This document shows, in pieces, positions 15,659-24,460 of a stretch of 64,000 nucleotides of DNA. The stretch comes from Variovorax paradoxus. GTDB taxonomy: Bacteria > Pseudomonadota > Gammaproteobacteria > Burkholderiales > Burkholderiaceae_C. The stretch's first letter is position 1; each line of letters opens with the position of its first letter. Location: the NCBI RefSeq assembly GCF_902712855.1, contig NZ_LR743507.1, forward strand, positions 3,892,001 to 3,956,000, given 5' to 3'. Under the pieces are notes generated by a model. The model was not told the DNA's origin. It saw only the letters and a list, made by a program, of their open reading frames with translations, and ran no database searches. A program made the position numbers and the translations under genes.

Positions 15659-15874
15659 ATGCGCCGACTGCTGACTGCCCTTCTTCCCATCGCCCTCGCC
15701 GCCTGCGCCGTGCCCCAGACGGGGGTGGTGCGGCTCAACGACGGCATCTTTCGGGCGGCGGGCCCGCAAGAGGCCGAGGCCTATTGCCGCAAGGACGGGA
15801 ATCCGATCCGCTTCCTGGAACAGGCCGATGCGCCGACCACGCCGGGCCAGGGCGTGCTGTTCAGGTGCGATTGA
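15659..15874 (+). CDS. small lipoprotein, 71 aa
   Basis: The product starts MRRLLTALLPIALAACAVPQ, a classic lipoprotein signal with lipobox LAAC and lipidated Cys16. The mature 56 residues contain two further cysteines (AYCRKDG and the terminal FRCD) that could pair. I recognise no functional domain. A small outer- or inner-membrane-anchored periplasmic protein is the best description. Confidence 0.7.
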   Translation: MRRLLTALLPIALAACAVPQTGVVRLNDGIFRAAGPQEAEAYCRKDGNPIRFLEQADAPTTPGQGVLFRCD

Positions 15875-15905
15875 GCGCCCAGCCGAGCCAGGCAAGACAC
15901 GCGGA

Positions 15906-16220
15906 TCAGACGCGTGGAAGCGCCGCCAGGAAGGTGGACACCACGATCGCCGCGGCGCGATCGAGTTGCAGGATGTCCGCCACGTCGAATGCGTGGGGCG
16001 CGGTGCGGCCGCTCGCGCCGAGCGGTTTGCGGATCTCTACAAGGACTTCGGCCGCGAGTTCGCGGTCGCTGCGCGGGGCGCCATCGGCGTCCATCACCCA
16101 TTCATCGACCTGGTCGAAGGGAATGCTGCGAAAGACCCCGACGATGGGGACGTACTTGTAGCGATCCTCGCCCACAAGAATGGGCACGCTGAGGTTACAG
16201 AAAAACGTGGTGGTCGACAT
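15906..16220 (-). CDS. hypothetical protein, 104 aa
   Basis: The protein begins MSTTTFFCNLSVPILVGEDR and contains KYVPIVGVFRSIPFDQVDEW and a C-terminal helix (AAAIVVSTFLAALP). It appears soluble and has no recognised domain. The reading frame has neighbour-like codon use, but the ribosome binding site is weak. The AT-rich block 100-200 bp upstream (16330-16430) could hold its promoter. Confidence 0.55.
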   Translation of the reverse strand: MSTTTFFCNLSVPILVGEDRYKYVPIVGVFRSIPFDQVDEWVMDADGAPRSDRELAAEVLVEIRKPLGASGRTAPHAFDVADILQLDRAAAIVVSTFLAALPRV

Positions 16221-16601
16221 GCAGGATCGCCGTCGCTAAACGAAAGCATCCAATTGTTGATGAGGGCGGCTTCAGGAGCCACCCTCTGCGGGGGGCATCA
16301 GGGGCGAAGGCGTGACCTTCTGCACACAAGTTGTATCCAATTCCATGAAACTTCCCCATAAAACAACTACTTTATTCTTACACAACAGTACTCAAAAATC
16401 ACTTTGAATCGTTTTGACTGTTGTACGCGCGCTTATCACGCCCCAGTTCGGGCAAGCCGGGCGCGCCAGAACCCACCGGCGGGAACGGACCGGAGGTGGC
16501 AGAAAACAGACAGAAAGCAGGTGAGCGTGCGCGAAAACCGGCCCTGACGGGCCGGAGGATCACCCGGGAACGTCGGCCCGCCGCACGTGCGGCCGGACGC
16601 C
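16221..16601. other. 381-bp intergenic region with AT-rich block and terminator
   Basis: No credible gene is present. Bases 16325-16435 are strikingly AT-rich for this genome and include minus-strand hexamer pairs such as TTGTGT followed by TTTATG about 17 bp later, a possible promoter for the gene ending at 15906. Nearer 16602 lies a rho-independent terminator and a CCGCACGTGCGG palindrome around 16580-16591. Confidence 0.5.
16538..16555 (-). terminator. rho-independent terminator after crotonase gene
   Basis: CCGGCCC and GGGCCGG form a perfect 7-bp GC stem with a TGAC loop. Read on the minus strand, the stem is followed by TTTTCGC. It lies 46 bp beyond the stop of the enoyl-CoA hydratase family gene. 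Confidence 0.75.
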
Positions 16602-17429
16602 TCAGGCAGGCGTCGAGAAACGCGGCGCGCGGCGTTCGATGTTGGCCTTCACGGCTTCGACCTGGTTCGGACTGCCGATCAGCGCCTTCTGCTCCACCGA
16701 CTCCGCCATGAGAAGTTCGGCCGCAGTCTGCGAGGCCGCCCCGTTGAGCAGCCGCTTGCCCGCGCGGATGGCGTCGGGGCTCTTCAGTGCGATGTCGTGT
16801 GCCATCTGCAGGGCCTCGGCCAGCGGGTCGGCGCACAGGCGCGTGGCAAAGCCGATCTGCAGGGCCTCCTCGCCCGAAAAGATGCGGCCGGTGTAGGTCA
16901 GTTCGCGCACCACGTCGGCACGGGCCAGTTCGCGCATGAGCACCATGCCGGCCATGTCCGGCACCAGGCCCCACTTGATCTCCATGACCGACATGCGGGT
17001 GTCGGGCGACACCAGGCGGATGTCGGCACCCAGTGCCACCTGCAGCCCGCCGCCGAAGGCCACACCGTGCACGGCGGCAATGACGGGCACCGGCACGTCG
17101 CGCCACACCATGGCCACCTGCTGCGCCGCATTCGAGATGCCGTGCGTGCGCACCACCAGGTCCGCGCCCGCGGCGCCCTCGCCCAGCACACCGGAGCCCG
17201 CGCCCTCCTGCATGCGCTGGAACGACGCCATGTCGAGCCCCGCGCAGAAGGCCTTGCCACGGCCCGAGATCACCACGGCCCGGACCGTCAGGTCATTGCG
17301 CAGCGACTCGCCGGCGGCAATGAGCGCATCGAACATCGCCGGGTCGAGCGCGTTCATCTTGTCGGCGCGCGCCAGCTGGAGTTCCACCACGTCGTCGGGG
17401 TGGCGGATCGATTCGATGCGGTCGTTCAT
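16602..17429 (-). CDS. enoyl-CoA hydratase/isomerase (crotonase) family protein
   Basis: The 275-residue protein shows the crotonase core: GKAFCAGLDMASF (58-70) and HGVAFGGGLQVALGAD (121-136) forming the oxyanion hole, and MSVMEIKWGLVPDM (146-159) where Glu150 occupies the usual catalytic-acid region. It would act on an acyl-CoA thioester in the cytoplasm; hydratase, isomerase and hydrolase activities all occur in the family and cannot be separated here. It is monocistronic, divergent from the PhoX gene, and followed by a good terminator. Confidence 0.9.
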   Translation of the reverse strand: MNDRIESIRHPDDVVELQLARADKMNALDPAMFDALIAAGESLRNDLTVRAVVISGRGKAFCAGLDMASFQRMQEGAGSGVLGEGAAGADLVVRTHGISNAAQQVAMVWRDVPVPVIAAVHGVAFGGGLQVALGADIRLVSPDTRMSVMEIKWGLVPDMAGMVLMRELARADVVRELTYTGRIFSGEEALQIGFATRLCADPLAEALQMAHDIALKSPDAIRAGKRLLNGAASQTAAELLMAESVEQKALIGSPNQVEAVKANIERRAPRFSTPA

Positions 17430-17538
17430 TCGTTGTCTCCTGGGGGTTCCGTTGCCGTTTCAGCGGCAGTATCGCGCGCCGCGCCGCTCGGCGATGATTG
17501 CCGCTGTCGCCTGCACAACACCTCTTGAACGCCTCGCC

Positions 17539-19410
17539 ATGACCCTGGACCGCCGCCAGTTTCTTCTTCGATCGGGTTCGGCCGCGGCCGTGGTGGCGCT
17601 GTTCGGCCAGGGCTGTGCATCGTCGGGCCTCGCCGCGCAAGGCAAGGTGCTCGGATTCACGGGCGTGCCCGCCTCGCTGCATGACGGGGTCACCATCCCG
17701 CCCGAGTACGAATGGCAGTTGCTCTACCCCTGGGGCACCCCCACCGGCGTGGCCGGCCGCATGCCGGCGTTTGCAGCCGACGCGGGCAACAGCGCCGACG
17801 ACCAGGCGCTGCAGGCCGGCATGCATCACGACGGCATGCACTTCTTTCCGCTCGATGGGGCCGGCGAGCGCGGCCTGCTCGTGATGAACCACGAATACAC
17901 CGACGAACAACTGCTGCACGTCGACGGCGTCAAGGCCGGCGGGTGGAGCGCGGAGAAGGTCCGCAAGTCGCTGCATGCCATGGGCGTCTCGGTGATCGAG
18001 ATCCGCCGTGGCCCCGAGGGCTGGCGGCAGGTGCTGCCCTCTCCGTTCGCGCGCCGCGTGCACGGCAGGACGCCGATGCGCATCTCGGGTCCTGCCGCGG
18101 GCACGCCGCGCATGCGCACCGCGGCGAATCCGGCGGGCGACGCGGTGCTCGGCACCTTCGCCAACTGCGCCATGGGCGTCACGCCGTGGGGCACCTACCT
18201 GACCTGCGAAGAGAACTTCCACGGCTATTTCGGCGGCCCGAAGGAAGCGGCACGGGCCGCCACCCCCGCACAGCGCCGATACGGCACCGTGGCGGGATCG
18301 CAGTGGGTCGAGTACTGGCGCTTCGACGAGCGGTTCGACCTGAGCCGCCATCCGAACGAACCCCACCGTTTCGGCTGGGTGGTCGAAATCGACCCGTTCG
18401 ACCCCGCCGCCACGCCCGTCAAGCGCACCGCGCTGGGCCGAAAGCGCCAGGAAAGCGCGACCTGCACCGTCGCGAAAGACGGCCGACTCGTGGTCTACAT
18501 GGGCGACGACTCGCGCTTCGAATACATCTACAAGTTCGTCAGCCGCGACAAGGTGCACCCCGGCACCGACGCCGCCGCGCGCGCGGCCAACAGCCACCTG
18601 CTGGACGAAGGCACGCTGTACGTGGCGCGCTACGACGCGGACGGCCGCGGCAGCTGGCTGCCTCTGGTGCACGGCCGCGACGGGCTCGACGCTGCCGCCG
18701 GCTTCGCGGACCAGGCCGACGTGCTGATCCACGCGCGCCTGGCGGGCGACATCGTCGGCGGCACGAAGATGGACCGGCCCGAGTGGATCGCGGTGCACCC
18801 GCAGTCCGGCGAGGTGTACGTCACCCTCACCAACAACAGCCAGCGCGGCGACGCGGGCAAGCCCGGCACCGACGCCGCCAACCCTCGCGCGAACAACTTC
18901 TTCGGCGGCATCCTTCGCTGGCGGGAAGACGGCGGCGATGCCGCTGCCACCGGCTTCGGCTGGAACCATTTCGCCCTGGCCGGCGACCCGGCACAGGCCG
19001 GCAGCGGCGCACGTTACCCGAGCGCCGAGGCCGACATGTTCGGCGCGCCGGACGGCCTGCATTTCGACCGTGGCGGCCTGCTTTGGATCCAGACCGACAT
19101 GAGCGGCCAGGCGATCGGCAAGCCGCCCTACACCTCGCTCGGCAACAACCAGATGCTGTGCGCCGACCCGGCATCCGGCCGCATCAAGCGCTTCCTGACC
19201 GGGCCGAACGGCTGCGAGATCACGGGCTGCGTGGTCACGCCCGACCGGCGCACGCTGTTCGTGAACATCCAGCATCCGGGCGAGGCGCGCGACGACGGCG
19301 ACGGCGGGCACAACAGCGCCTGGCCCGACGGAACCGCACCCGGCCAGGCGCGCCCCCGCTCCGCCACGCTGGCGATCCGGCGGCGCGACGGCGGTATCGT
19401 CGGCACCTGA
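17539..19410 (+). CDS. PhoX family (DUF839) Tat-exported phosphatase
   Basis: The 623-residue protein begins with a twin-arginine signal (DRRQFLLRSG, then AAAVVALFGQGCASS), followed by a PhoX beta-propeller. GTYLTCEENFHGY (Cys223, Glu224, Glu225) is the conserved PhoX element, as are MNHEYTDEQ and the late TPDRRTLFVNIQHPGE. PhoX enzymes are periplasmic, calcium/iron-dependent phosphomonoesterases usually induced by phosphate starvation; no Pho box is evident upstream. The N-terminal CASS could alternatively be lipidated. A DUF488 gene follows after 26 bp. Confidence 0.9.
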   Translation: MTLDRRQFLLRSGSAAAVVALFGQGCASSGLAAQGKVLGFTGVPASLHDGVTIPPEYEWQLLYPWGTPTGVAGRMPAFAADAGNSADDQALQAGMHHDGMHFFPLDGAGERGLLVMNHEYTDEQLLHVDGVKAGGWSAEKVRKSLHAMGVSVIEIRRGPEGWRQVLPSPFARRVHGRTPMRISGPAAGTPRMRTAANPAGDAVLGTFANCAMGVTPWGTYLTCEENFHGYFGGPKEAARAATPAQRRYGTVAGSQWVEYWRFDERFDLSRHPNEPHRFGWVVEIDPFDPAATPVKRTALGRKRQESATCTVAKDGRLVVYMGDDSRFEYIYKFVSRDKVHPGTDAAARAANSHLLDEGTLYVARYDADGRGSWLPLVHGRDGLDAAAGFADQADVLIHARLAGDIVGGTKMDRPEWIAVHPQSGEVYVTLTNNSQRGDAGKPGTDAANPRANNFFGGILRWREDGGDAAATGFGWNHFALAGDPAQAGSGARYPSAEADMFGAPDGLHFDRGGLLWIQTDMSGQAIGKPPYTSLGNNQMLCADPASGRIKRFLTGPNGCEITGCVVTPDRRTLFVNIQHPGEARDDGDGGHNSAWPDGTAPGQARPRSATLAIRRRDGGIVGT

Positions 19411-19436
19411 ACCTCATCACCGCACGGAGCACCCGC

Positions 19437-19835
19437 ATGAGCATCCGCATCGTCCGACTGGGCACCCCGCGCGCACCCGGCGAAGGCCTGCGCATCGGCA
19501 CCGTGCGCCGCCCGCCGCGCGGCGTTCCCAAGACCGAGTTCGCCTCGCAGGACTGGTACGACGTGTGGTACCCGAACCTCGCGCCTTCCGCCGAAACCAT
19601 GAAGCAGGCGCAGGAAGCGCAGAAGACCGGATCCGCCGCCGAATGGAACGCCTTCGTGCGCAGGTTCAGGCACGAGATGGCCGAACCGGACGCGGGGCGC
19701 AGCCTCGACCTGCTGGCCGCGCTGTCACACGGCACCGCCATGTCGCTCGGCTGCTACTGCGAAGACGAGGCGCGCTGCCACCGCTCGGTGCTTCGCGCCC
19801 TCTTGGCCGAGCGCGGCGCGAAGATCGCCGACTGA
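19437..19835 (+). CDS. DUF488 family protein
   Basis: The 132-residue protein has the DUF488 pattern: an N-terminal basic segment, FASQDWYDVWYPNLAPS, and a C-terminal metal- or redox-like cluster GCYCEDEARCHRSVL (Cys106, Cys108, Cys114, His115). The molecular activity of the family is not established. CGGAG precedes the ATG. It follows the PhoX gene by 26 bp in the same direction, so they may share a transcript, and converges with the GST gene 9 bp away. Confidence 0.85.
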   Translation: MSIRIVRLGTPRAPGEGLRIGTVRRPPRGVPKTEFASQDWYDVWYPNLAPSAETMKQAQEAQKTGSAAEWNAFVRRFRHEMAEPDAGRSLDLLAALSHGTAMSLGCYCEDEARCHRSVLRALLAERGAKIAD

Positions 19836-19844
19836 GCATGCCGC

Positions 19845-20453
19845 TCAGACCATCGGCGCGCCGAGGAACACCGGCAGGCTCTCGGCCTGCGCCGAATGCG
19901 ACGCCAGGGCCGGATGCCCGGCCGGCGACACGGCATCGGGCGCCACCAGTTGCGTGAAGGCCCAGGCCACAGCCGTCGACACGCCGGCCTGCGTCATCGT
20001 CTCCTCGTCGGCCGACAGCGGCGCGGCGGCCAGTTCGCCCTCGAGCGCCGCGTAGGCCGCGGCAAGCTGCGCGCGCACCCGGTCCATCCACGGCTGGTGC
20101 AGCTTCTCGGCGGGCCGCACGTTGTGCTCATACACGATCTGCACCGTCTTCTCGCAAGCGGCCAGCGCGAGCCCCGTGAGCCGCAGCGTGCGCAGGCGCG
20201 CGGCCGGGTCGGCGGGCACCAGGCTGCGGCCGCTGAGGTCTTGCGCGTGATCGACGATCAGCGCCGAATCCATCAGCACCGATCCGTCGTCGCAGACCAG
20301 CGTGGGCGCCTTCACCACCGTGTTGATGGCGCGGAACTGCTCGAAGGTGCTGAACACCGAGACCGACCGGTGTTCGAAGGGAACGCCCAGCAGGCGCAGC
20401 GAGATGGCGGTGCGCCGCACGTAGGGCGAGTCGAGCATGCCGACGAGTTGCAT
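19845..20453 (-). CDS. glutathione S-transferase family protein
   Basis: The 202-residue protein has an N-terminal thioredoxin-like domain (MQLVGMLDSPYVRRTAISLR, then KAPTLVCDDGSVLMDSALI, where cis-Pro and the Asp-Ser glutathione-binding pair are visible) and a C-terminal helical domain from about residue 85. The catalytic position is probably Ser9 in MLDSPYVRR. Cytoplasmic glutathione conjugation or reduction is expected; the substrate is unknown. GGAGAAAG lies before the start. It is divergent from an Lrp-type regulator 126 bp away. Confidence 0.9.
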   Translation of the reverse strand: MQLVGMLDSPYVRRTAISLRLLGVPFEHRSVSVFSTFEQFRAINTVVKAPTLVCDDGSVLMDSALIVDHAQDLSGRSLVPADPAARLRTLRLTGLALAACEKTVQIVYEHNVRPAEKLHQPWMDRVRAQLAAAYAALEGELAAAPLSADEETMTQAGVSTAVAWAFTQLVAPDAVSPAGHPALASHSAQAESLPVFLGAPMV

Positions 20454-20579
20454 CGTTTCTTTCTCCAGGAAGATGTCTCTTCACGATAGCGGCGGCAACG
20501 CGTGCGCCCAAGGGCGATCCATCGAAAATCGCGGCCGCAAACCGATCGACCATCGGTGAGGTGAGCCGCAGGAACGCAC

Positions 20580-21038
20580 ATGAACATCGACAAGAAAGAC
20601 CGCCTGATCCTCGAAGCGCTGCAGGCCGATGCGCGCCAGAGCCTGGCCGCCATCGGCAAGCGCATCGGCCTGTCGCAACCGGCCATGAGCGAGCGCGTGC
20701 GCAAGCTCGAGGAGGCCGGCGTGATCGAGGGCTACGGTGCTCGCGTCAACCTGCGCGCACTGGGCGTGGGCCTGCAGGCCATCATCCGCATCGACACCAC
20801 GCACGCCGGCATCGCGAAGTACCTGAAGCTGTTCGAGGCCATGCCCGAGGTGCTGGGCGCCGACCGCGTCACCGGCGAAGACTGCTTCTTCGTGCGCTGC
20901 GCAATCGCCGAGCCGGCCGATCTCGAACGCGTGGTGGACGCGCTGGCGGTCGACGGCGCCGTGACCACATCGCTGGTGCTGTCGACCCCGGTGAACAAGC
21001 ACGTGACGGTGCATGCGGCGAAGCCGCCGGAGAAGTAG
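20580..21038 (+). CDS. Lrp/AsnC family transcriptional regulator
   Basis: The 152-residue protein has the family helix-turn-helix at the N-terminus (DKKDRLILEALQADARQS, IGKRIGLSQPAMSERVRKLEEAGVI) and a C-terminal RAM effector/oligomerisation domain (RVTGEDCFFVRCAIAEPADL). Lrp-type proteins usually sense amino acids and often control the divergent gene, here the glutathione S-transferase. The length is normal and AGGAAC precedes the start. Confidence 0.93.
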   Translation: MNIDKKDRLILEALQADARQSLAAIGKRIGLSQPAMSERVRKLEEAGVIEGYGARVNLRALGVGLQAIIRIDTTHAGIAKYLKLFEAMPEVLGADRVTGEDCFFVRCAIAEPADLERVVDALAVDGAVTTSLVLSTPVNKHVTVHAAKPPEK

Positions 21039-21047
21039 CGCGGCGAT

Positions 21048-21061
21048 CCACCGCGCGGTGG
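21048..21061. other. perfect 14-bp palindrome between convergent genes
   Basis: CCACCGCGCGGTGG lies in the 24-bp space between the stops of the Lrp regulator and the SDR gene. It may cause pausing or bidirectional termination but has no T-run on either side. Confidence 0.4.
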
Positions 21062-21062
21062 T

Positions 21063-21965
21063 TCAGCGCTGCGCCTTGTCCTTCTGGTTCTGTGCCTCGA
21101 TGCGCTCGCGCGCGGCCAGCCAGTCCGCGTCGCTCCACTGGCGCAGTTCATAGAAGTTGCCGCCGGTGGCCAGCGCGTTGCCGCCGTCCATCATGATGCT
21201 CTGACCCGTGAGCCAGTCGCACTGCCCGGGCGCCATCAGGAAGGCTGCGAGGTTCTGCAGTTCGCTCATGCGGCCGGTGCGTGCCATCGGGTTGTGCTGC
21301 TTGCTGCGCGCACCCGGCTCCTCGCCGGGATTCAGGCGCTTGCTCATGCCTTCGGTGGGAATCTCGCCGGGCCCGACGGCATTCAGGCGGATGCCGTGGC
21401 GCGCCCATTCGACCGCGAGCGACTTGGTCATCACGTCGATGCCGGCCTTGCTCATGGCGGAGGGAACGACGTAGGGGCTGCCGTTGTCGACCCAGGTGGT
21501 GATGATGCTCATGACGCTGCGGAATGCGTCGCCCGTCTTCCACTCGCCCGCCTTCGACTGAGCCACCCAGCGCTTGCCCACGGCCTGCGTGACGTAGAAG
21601 CTGCCGTGGAACACGATGTTGGCGATGGCGTCGAAGGCGCGCGGCGAGAGGCTCTCGGTGGGCGACACGAAGTTGCCCGCTGCGTTGTTGACCAGTCCGG
21701 TGAGGCCGCCGCTGCCGAACAGGCTCTCGACCATCTCGTCGACCTGCTGCGCGATGCGGATGTCGACGCCGAAGGTGTCGATGCGCCGGCCCGGAAACTG
21801 CTGGCGCCACTCTGCGGCCGTTTCCTCGCAGACCGACTGCCGCCGTCCGCAGATGGCGACGTCGGCGCCCAGGCCCAGGAAGCGCTCGGCCATCGCGCGG
21901 CCCAGGCCGGTGCCACCGCCGGTCACGAGGATGCGCTGGCCGCTCATCAGGGATGCTTCGAACAT
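21063..21965 (-). CDS. 2,4-dienoyl-CoA-reductase-like SDR oxidoreductase
   Basis: The 300-residue protein has the NAD(P) motif TGGGTGLG (15-22) and NNAAGNF. The usual YxxxK is replaced by the pattern YVVPSAMSKAGIDVMTKSLA followed by VEWARHGIRLNAVGPGEI, which is characteristic of the 2,4-dienoyl-CoA reductase (DECR) branch, where Ser occupies the tyrosine position. It therefore probably reduces a dienoyl-CoA during unsaturated fatty acid oxidation. The 21965 start is set by AAGGAGACGAAC immediately upstream; a longer frame to 22166 is not protein-like. It is divergent from a CoA-transferase gene. Confidence 0.88.
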   Translation of the reverse strand: MFEASLMSGQRILVTGGGTGLGRAMAERFLGLGADVAICGRRQSVCEETAAEWRQQFPGRRIDTFGVDIRIAQQVDEMVESLFGSGGLTGLVNNAAGNFVSPTESLSPRAFDAIANIVFHGSFYVTQAVGKRWVAQSKAGEWKTGDAFRSVMSIITTWVDNGSPYVVPSAMSKAGIDVMTKSLAVEWARHGIRLNAVGPGEIPTEGMSKRLNPGEEPGARSKQHNPMARTGRMSELQNLAAFLMAPGQCDWLTGQSIMMDGGNALATGGNFYELRQWSDADWLAARERIEAQNQKDKAQR

Positions 21966-22135
21966 GTTCGTCTCCTTGTCGTTTGCATGTTGCTGCGGCA
22001 GCGGCGAGGGACGGCTGCCACCGCCCCATGCTACGCGCGCAGCGGCCCGGCGGCTTGCGGGAACTGGCTCCGTGCGGGCCGGCACGCCGCGCGAGAATGT
22101 GGAAAACAAGCCCTTCCCGGAGACAAGACCAGCCC

Positions 22136-23008
22136 ATGCCGACATCCGCCAACGACCACAGTGCACCGCTCGACGGCGTGCGCGTCCTGAGCCTCGCGCT
22201 GAACCTGCCCGGCCCCGCCGCGCTGCTGCGCTGCCGCGCCATGGGTGCGGCCTGCCTCAAGCTGGAACCGCCCGGAGGCGACCCGATGGCGCTGTACAAC
22301 CGGCCCGCCTACGCGGCGCTGCACGAGGGCGTGGAGATCCGCCCGGTCGACCTCAAGACCGAGGCCGGCCAGCAGCAGCTGCACGCAGAGCTCGCGAAGA
22401 CCGACGTGCTGCTCACGTCCTTCCGCCCTTCCGCGCTGGCCAAGCTCCGGCTCGACTGGGCTACGCTGCAGGCACGCCACCCGGCGCTGTCGCAGGTGGC
22501 CATCGTCGGCGCGCCGGGCGAACGCGCCGAGGAACCGGGACACGACCTGACCTACCTCGCCGAAAGCGGCCTCGTCACCGGCACCGAACTGCCGCCGACG
22601 CTCTACGCGGACATGGGCGGCGCGCTGCTCGCCAGCGAGGCGGTGCTGAAGGCGATGCTGCTGCGGTCGCGCAGGCCGGGCGGCGTGTACCTCGAGGTGG
22701 CGCTGAATGCCTCGGCCGACTGGCTGGCGCTACCCCGCACCTGGGGCCTGACGCAGCCCGACGGCGCGGTCGGCGGCGCGCACGCAGGCTACCGCGTGTA
22801 CCCCTGCGCCGATGGCCGCGTGGCCGTGGCCGCGCTGGAGCCGCATTTCGCGGCGCGGCTGGGTGAAGCGGCGCAGCTGCACTCGAAGGACATGATGGCG
22901 CCGGCCACGCACGAGGCCCTGGCGGCCTGGATCGCGCAGCGCACCCGTGCCGAGCTCGACGCCATGGCGCGCGAGCGCGACGTGCCACTGCTCACGCTGG
23001 CCGGCTGA
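22136..23008 (+). CDS. short CaiB/BaiF-type CoA-transferase/racemase
   Basis: The 290-residue protein begins DGVRVLSLALNLPGPAALLR and has the class III CoA-transferase layout, including KLEPPGGDPMALYN, PVDLKTEAGQQQLHAELAKTDVLLTSFRPSALAKLRL and TLYADMGGALLASEAVLKAM, where the Asp is the expected acyl-anhydride-forming residue. Typical relatives are 360-400 residues, so this one is short, missing part of the C-terminal helical region. It may still be active, as similar short forms with alpha-methylacyl-CoA racemase-like annotation occur. It is divergent from the dienoyl-CoA-reductase-like SDR, consistent with acyl-CoA metabolism. Confidence 0.8.
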   Translation: MPTSANDHSAPLDGVRVLSLALNLPGPAALLRCRAMGAACLKLEPPGGDPMALYNRPAYAALHEGVEIRPVDLKTEAGQQQLHAELAKTDVLLTSFRPSALAKLRLDWATLQARHPALSQVAIVGAPGERAEEPGHDLTYLAESGLVTGTELPPTLYADMGGALLASEAVLKAMLLRSRRPGGVYLEVALNASADWLALPRTWGLTQPDGAVGGAHAGYRVYPCADGRVAVAALEPHFAARLGEAAQLHSKDMMAPATHEALAAWIAQRTRAELDAMARERDVPLLTLAG

Positions 23009-23029
23009 GCGGACAGCCGCACCGCGGCG

Positions 23030-23977
23030 TCACCTGGACGAAGGAGCGCCGGTGCCGCCGTCGCGTTGCCTGTCCTCGCGCTTGAGCGCGAGGTAGGTGT
23101 CGAGGTCGATTTCGTGGAGTTGCCGCGGGTACTGCTCGGCCCCGGCGAACCAGCGGCGCTGCCGACGCTCGGCCTGGTCGGCGCCCGGTGCCGACAGGTA
23201 CGCGTCGAGCGTGAGGAAATAGCGCATTGCATTGCGCTCCACCAGGCCGCGCATGCCACGGATGTAGTCGGGCTGCCCTTCCGGTGTCTTGCCCGTGACG
23301 GTGAAGCCCACCTTCTCGCTGCCGAAGGTCGCGAGGTAGGCCATGGTGCCGAGCCGCACCATCGCGTTGTGGTCGTAGCTGTAGCTGAAATGCAGGAAGC
23401 TCTTGCGCTCGTCGAGCGCCACCGCCTCCAGCGTGACGCGGTAGTTGCTGGTGCCTAGCGGGCCGCTCTCCGCGGTGAGCTCGACCGACAGGTGCTCCGG
23501 CGTGGCGCTCGCCACGCGGTACGCGAACGGCAGCTCGAAGGCGTCCTCGACCGGCTTGTCGTAGCGCCGCACGACATACAGCGTGACCGTCTCGCGCCCC
23601 TGCGCTCCCTTGGCCACCGTGCAACGGCGGTTGTTGACGTGCAGCGTCAGCACGTCGCACCAGTGGGCCGGGCCCCTGAGCGTGGCGCTGATTTCCGACA
23701 GCGGATGGTCGACCACCGCGTACACGTCGCCCTGCAGGCCATCGGGCGTTTCCATGGAATCGAGCTGGATCGGCCGCCCGAAGCTGCTGCGCTCGAGCTT
23801 GTCGCTCATGCGCTGGTGCGTGGCGCGCAGCGTCTGCGCTGCTCCGGCCGGTGCTGCCGGTGCCGCGCCCGCTGCGGCATCGGGCGGCGCCGCCGGCACT
23901 CGTGCGCAGGCCGCGAGCAGCAACGCTCCCGCCAGGATTCGGGTCCAGGAAACCGGCAGGCGGGGCGAACTGCTCAT
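23030..23977 (-). CDS. conserved exported lipoprotein, 315 aa
   Basis: The protein starts MSSSPRLPVSWTRILAGALL and has lipobox LLAAC, followed by an Ala/Pro-rich spacer and a ~260-residue domain with LDSMETPDGLQGDVYAVVDHPLS, RRCTVAKGAQGRETVTLYVVRRYD and FLHFSYSYDHNAMVRLGTMAYLA. I do not recognise the domain, though the arrangement suggests an envelope protein exposed to the periplasm. The start at 23977 is preferred since upstream residues to 24070 are not signal-like. It is divergent from the tautomerase gene. Confidence 0.75.
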   Translation of the reverse strand: MSSSPRLPVSWTRILAGALLLAACARVPAAPPDAAAGAAPAAPAGAAQTLRATHQRMSDKLERSSFGRPIQLDSMETPDGLQGDVYAVVDHPLSEISATLRGPAHWCDVLTLHVNNRRCTVAKGAQGRETVTLYVVRRYDKPVEDAFELPFAYRVASATPEHLSVELTAESGPLGTSNYRVTLEAVALDERKSFLHFSYSYDHNAMVRLGTMAYLATFGSEKVGFTVTGKTPEGQPDYIRGMRGLVERNAMRYFLTLDAYLSAPGADQAERRQRRWFAGAEQYPRQLHEIDLDTYLALKREDRQRDGGTGAPSSR

Positions 23978-24063
23978 GGGGCCACACCATACATCGGAGC
24001 GATTCACCTGTGCTGCCGGTTGACCGCTAATCTCCGGCTTCCGTATCCACCGAGGAACCCCGC

Positions 24064-24444
24064 ATGCCATTCGTCCGGATCGACATTTCCAATGACAGCC
24101 CCGAGGACCTGGGCCATGCCATCGGCGACCTCGTCTACCAGGCCATGCGGGACACCATCAACGTGCCGGAGGACGACAAGTTCCAGGTCATCGCGCGGCA
24201 CGAAGCGCGCGACATGGTGCGTCCGGCGAGCTACCTCGGCATCGCCTATTCGCCGGGCATGGTGATGATCCAGGTCACGCTGAACCAAGGACGCACGGTC
24301 GAGATGAAGAAGGCCTTCTACCGGCGCGTGGCAGACGACCTGCACCGCCGGTTGCATATCCGTCGAGAGGACGTGTTCATCCATCTCGTCGAGGTGGCCA
24401 AGGAGAACTGGTCGTTCGGCAACGGCGAGATGCAGTACGCCTAG
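24064..24444 (+). CDS. tautomerase family protein
   Basis: The 126-residue protein begins MPFVRIDI, leaving Pro as the N-terminal catalytic base after Met removal, as in the 4-oxalocrotonate tautomerase superfamily. The longer monomer with VPEDDKFQVIARHE, SPGMVMIQVTLNQGRTVEMKKAFY and IHLVEVAKENWSFGNGEMQYA is the Tautomerase_2-type. Such enzymes isomerise or dehalogenate small keto/enol acids in the cytoplasm. GAGGAACCCC before the ATG supports the start. The next gene begins 16 bp later. Confidence 0.9.
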   Translation: MPFVRIDISNDSPEDLGHAIGDLVYQAMRDTINVPEDDKFQVIARHEARDMVRPASYLGIAYSPGMVMIQVTLNQGRTVEMKKAFYRRVADDLHRRLHIRREDVFIHLVEVAKENWSFGNGEMQYA

Positions 24445-24460
24445 CAACGAGAATGCGCCG

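Noticed and set aside
17539..19410. A Pho box upstream of the PhoX gene
   Set aside because: No pair of CTGTCAT-like direct repeats is visible in the 109-bp region before the start, so phosphate control is not claimed.
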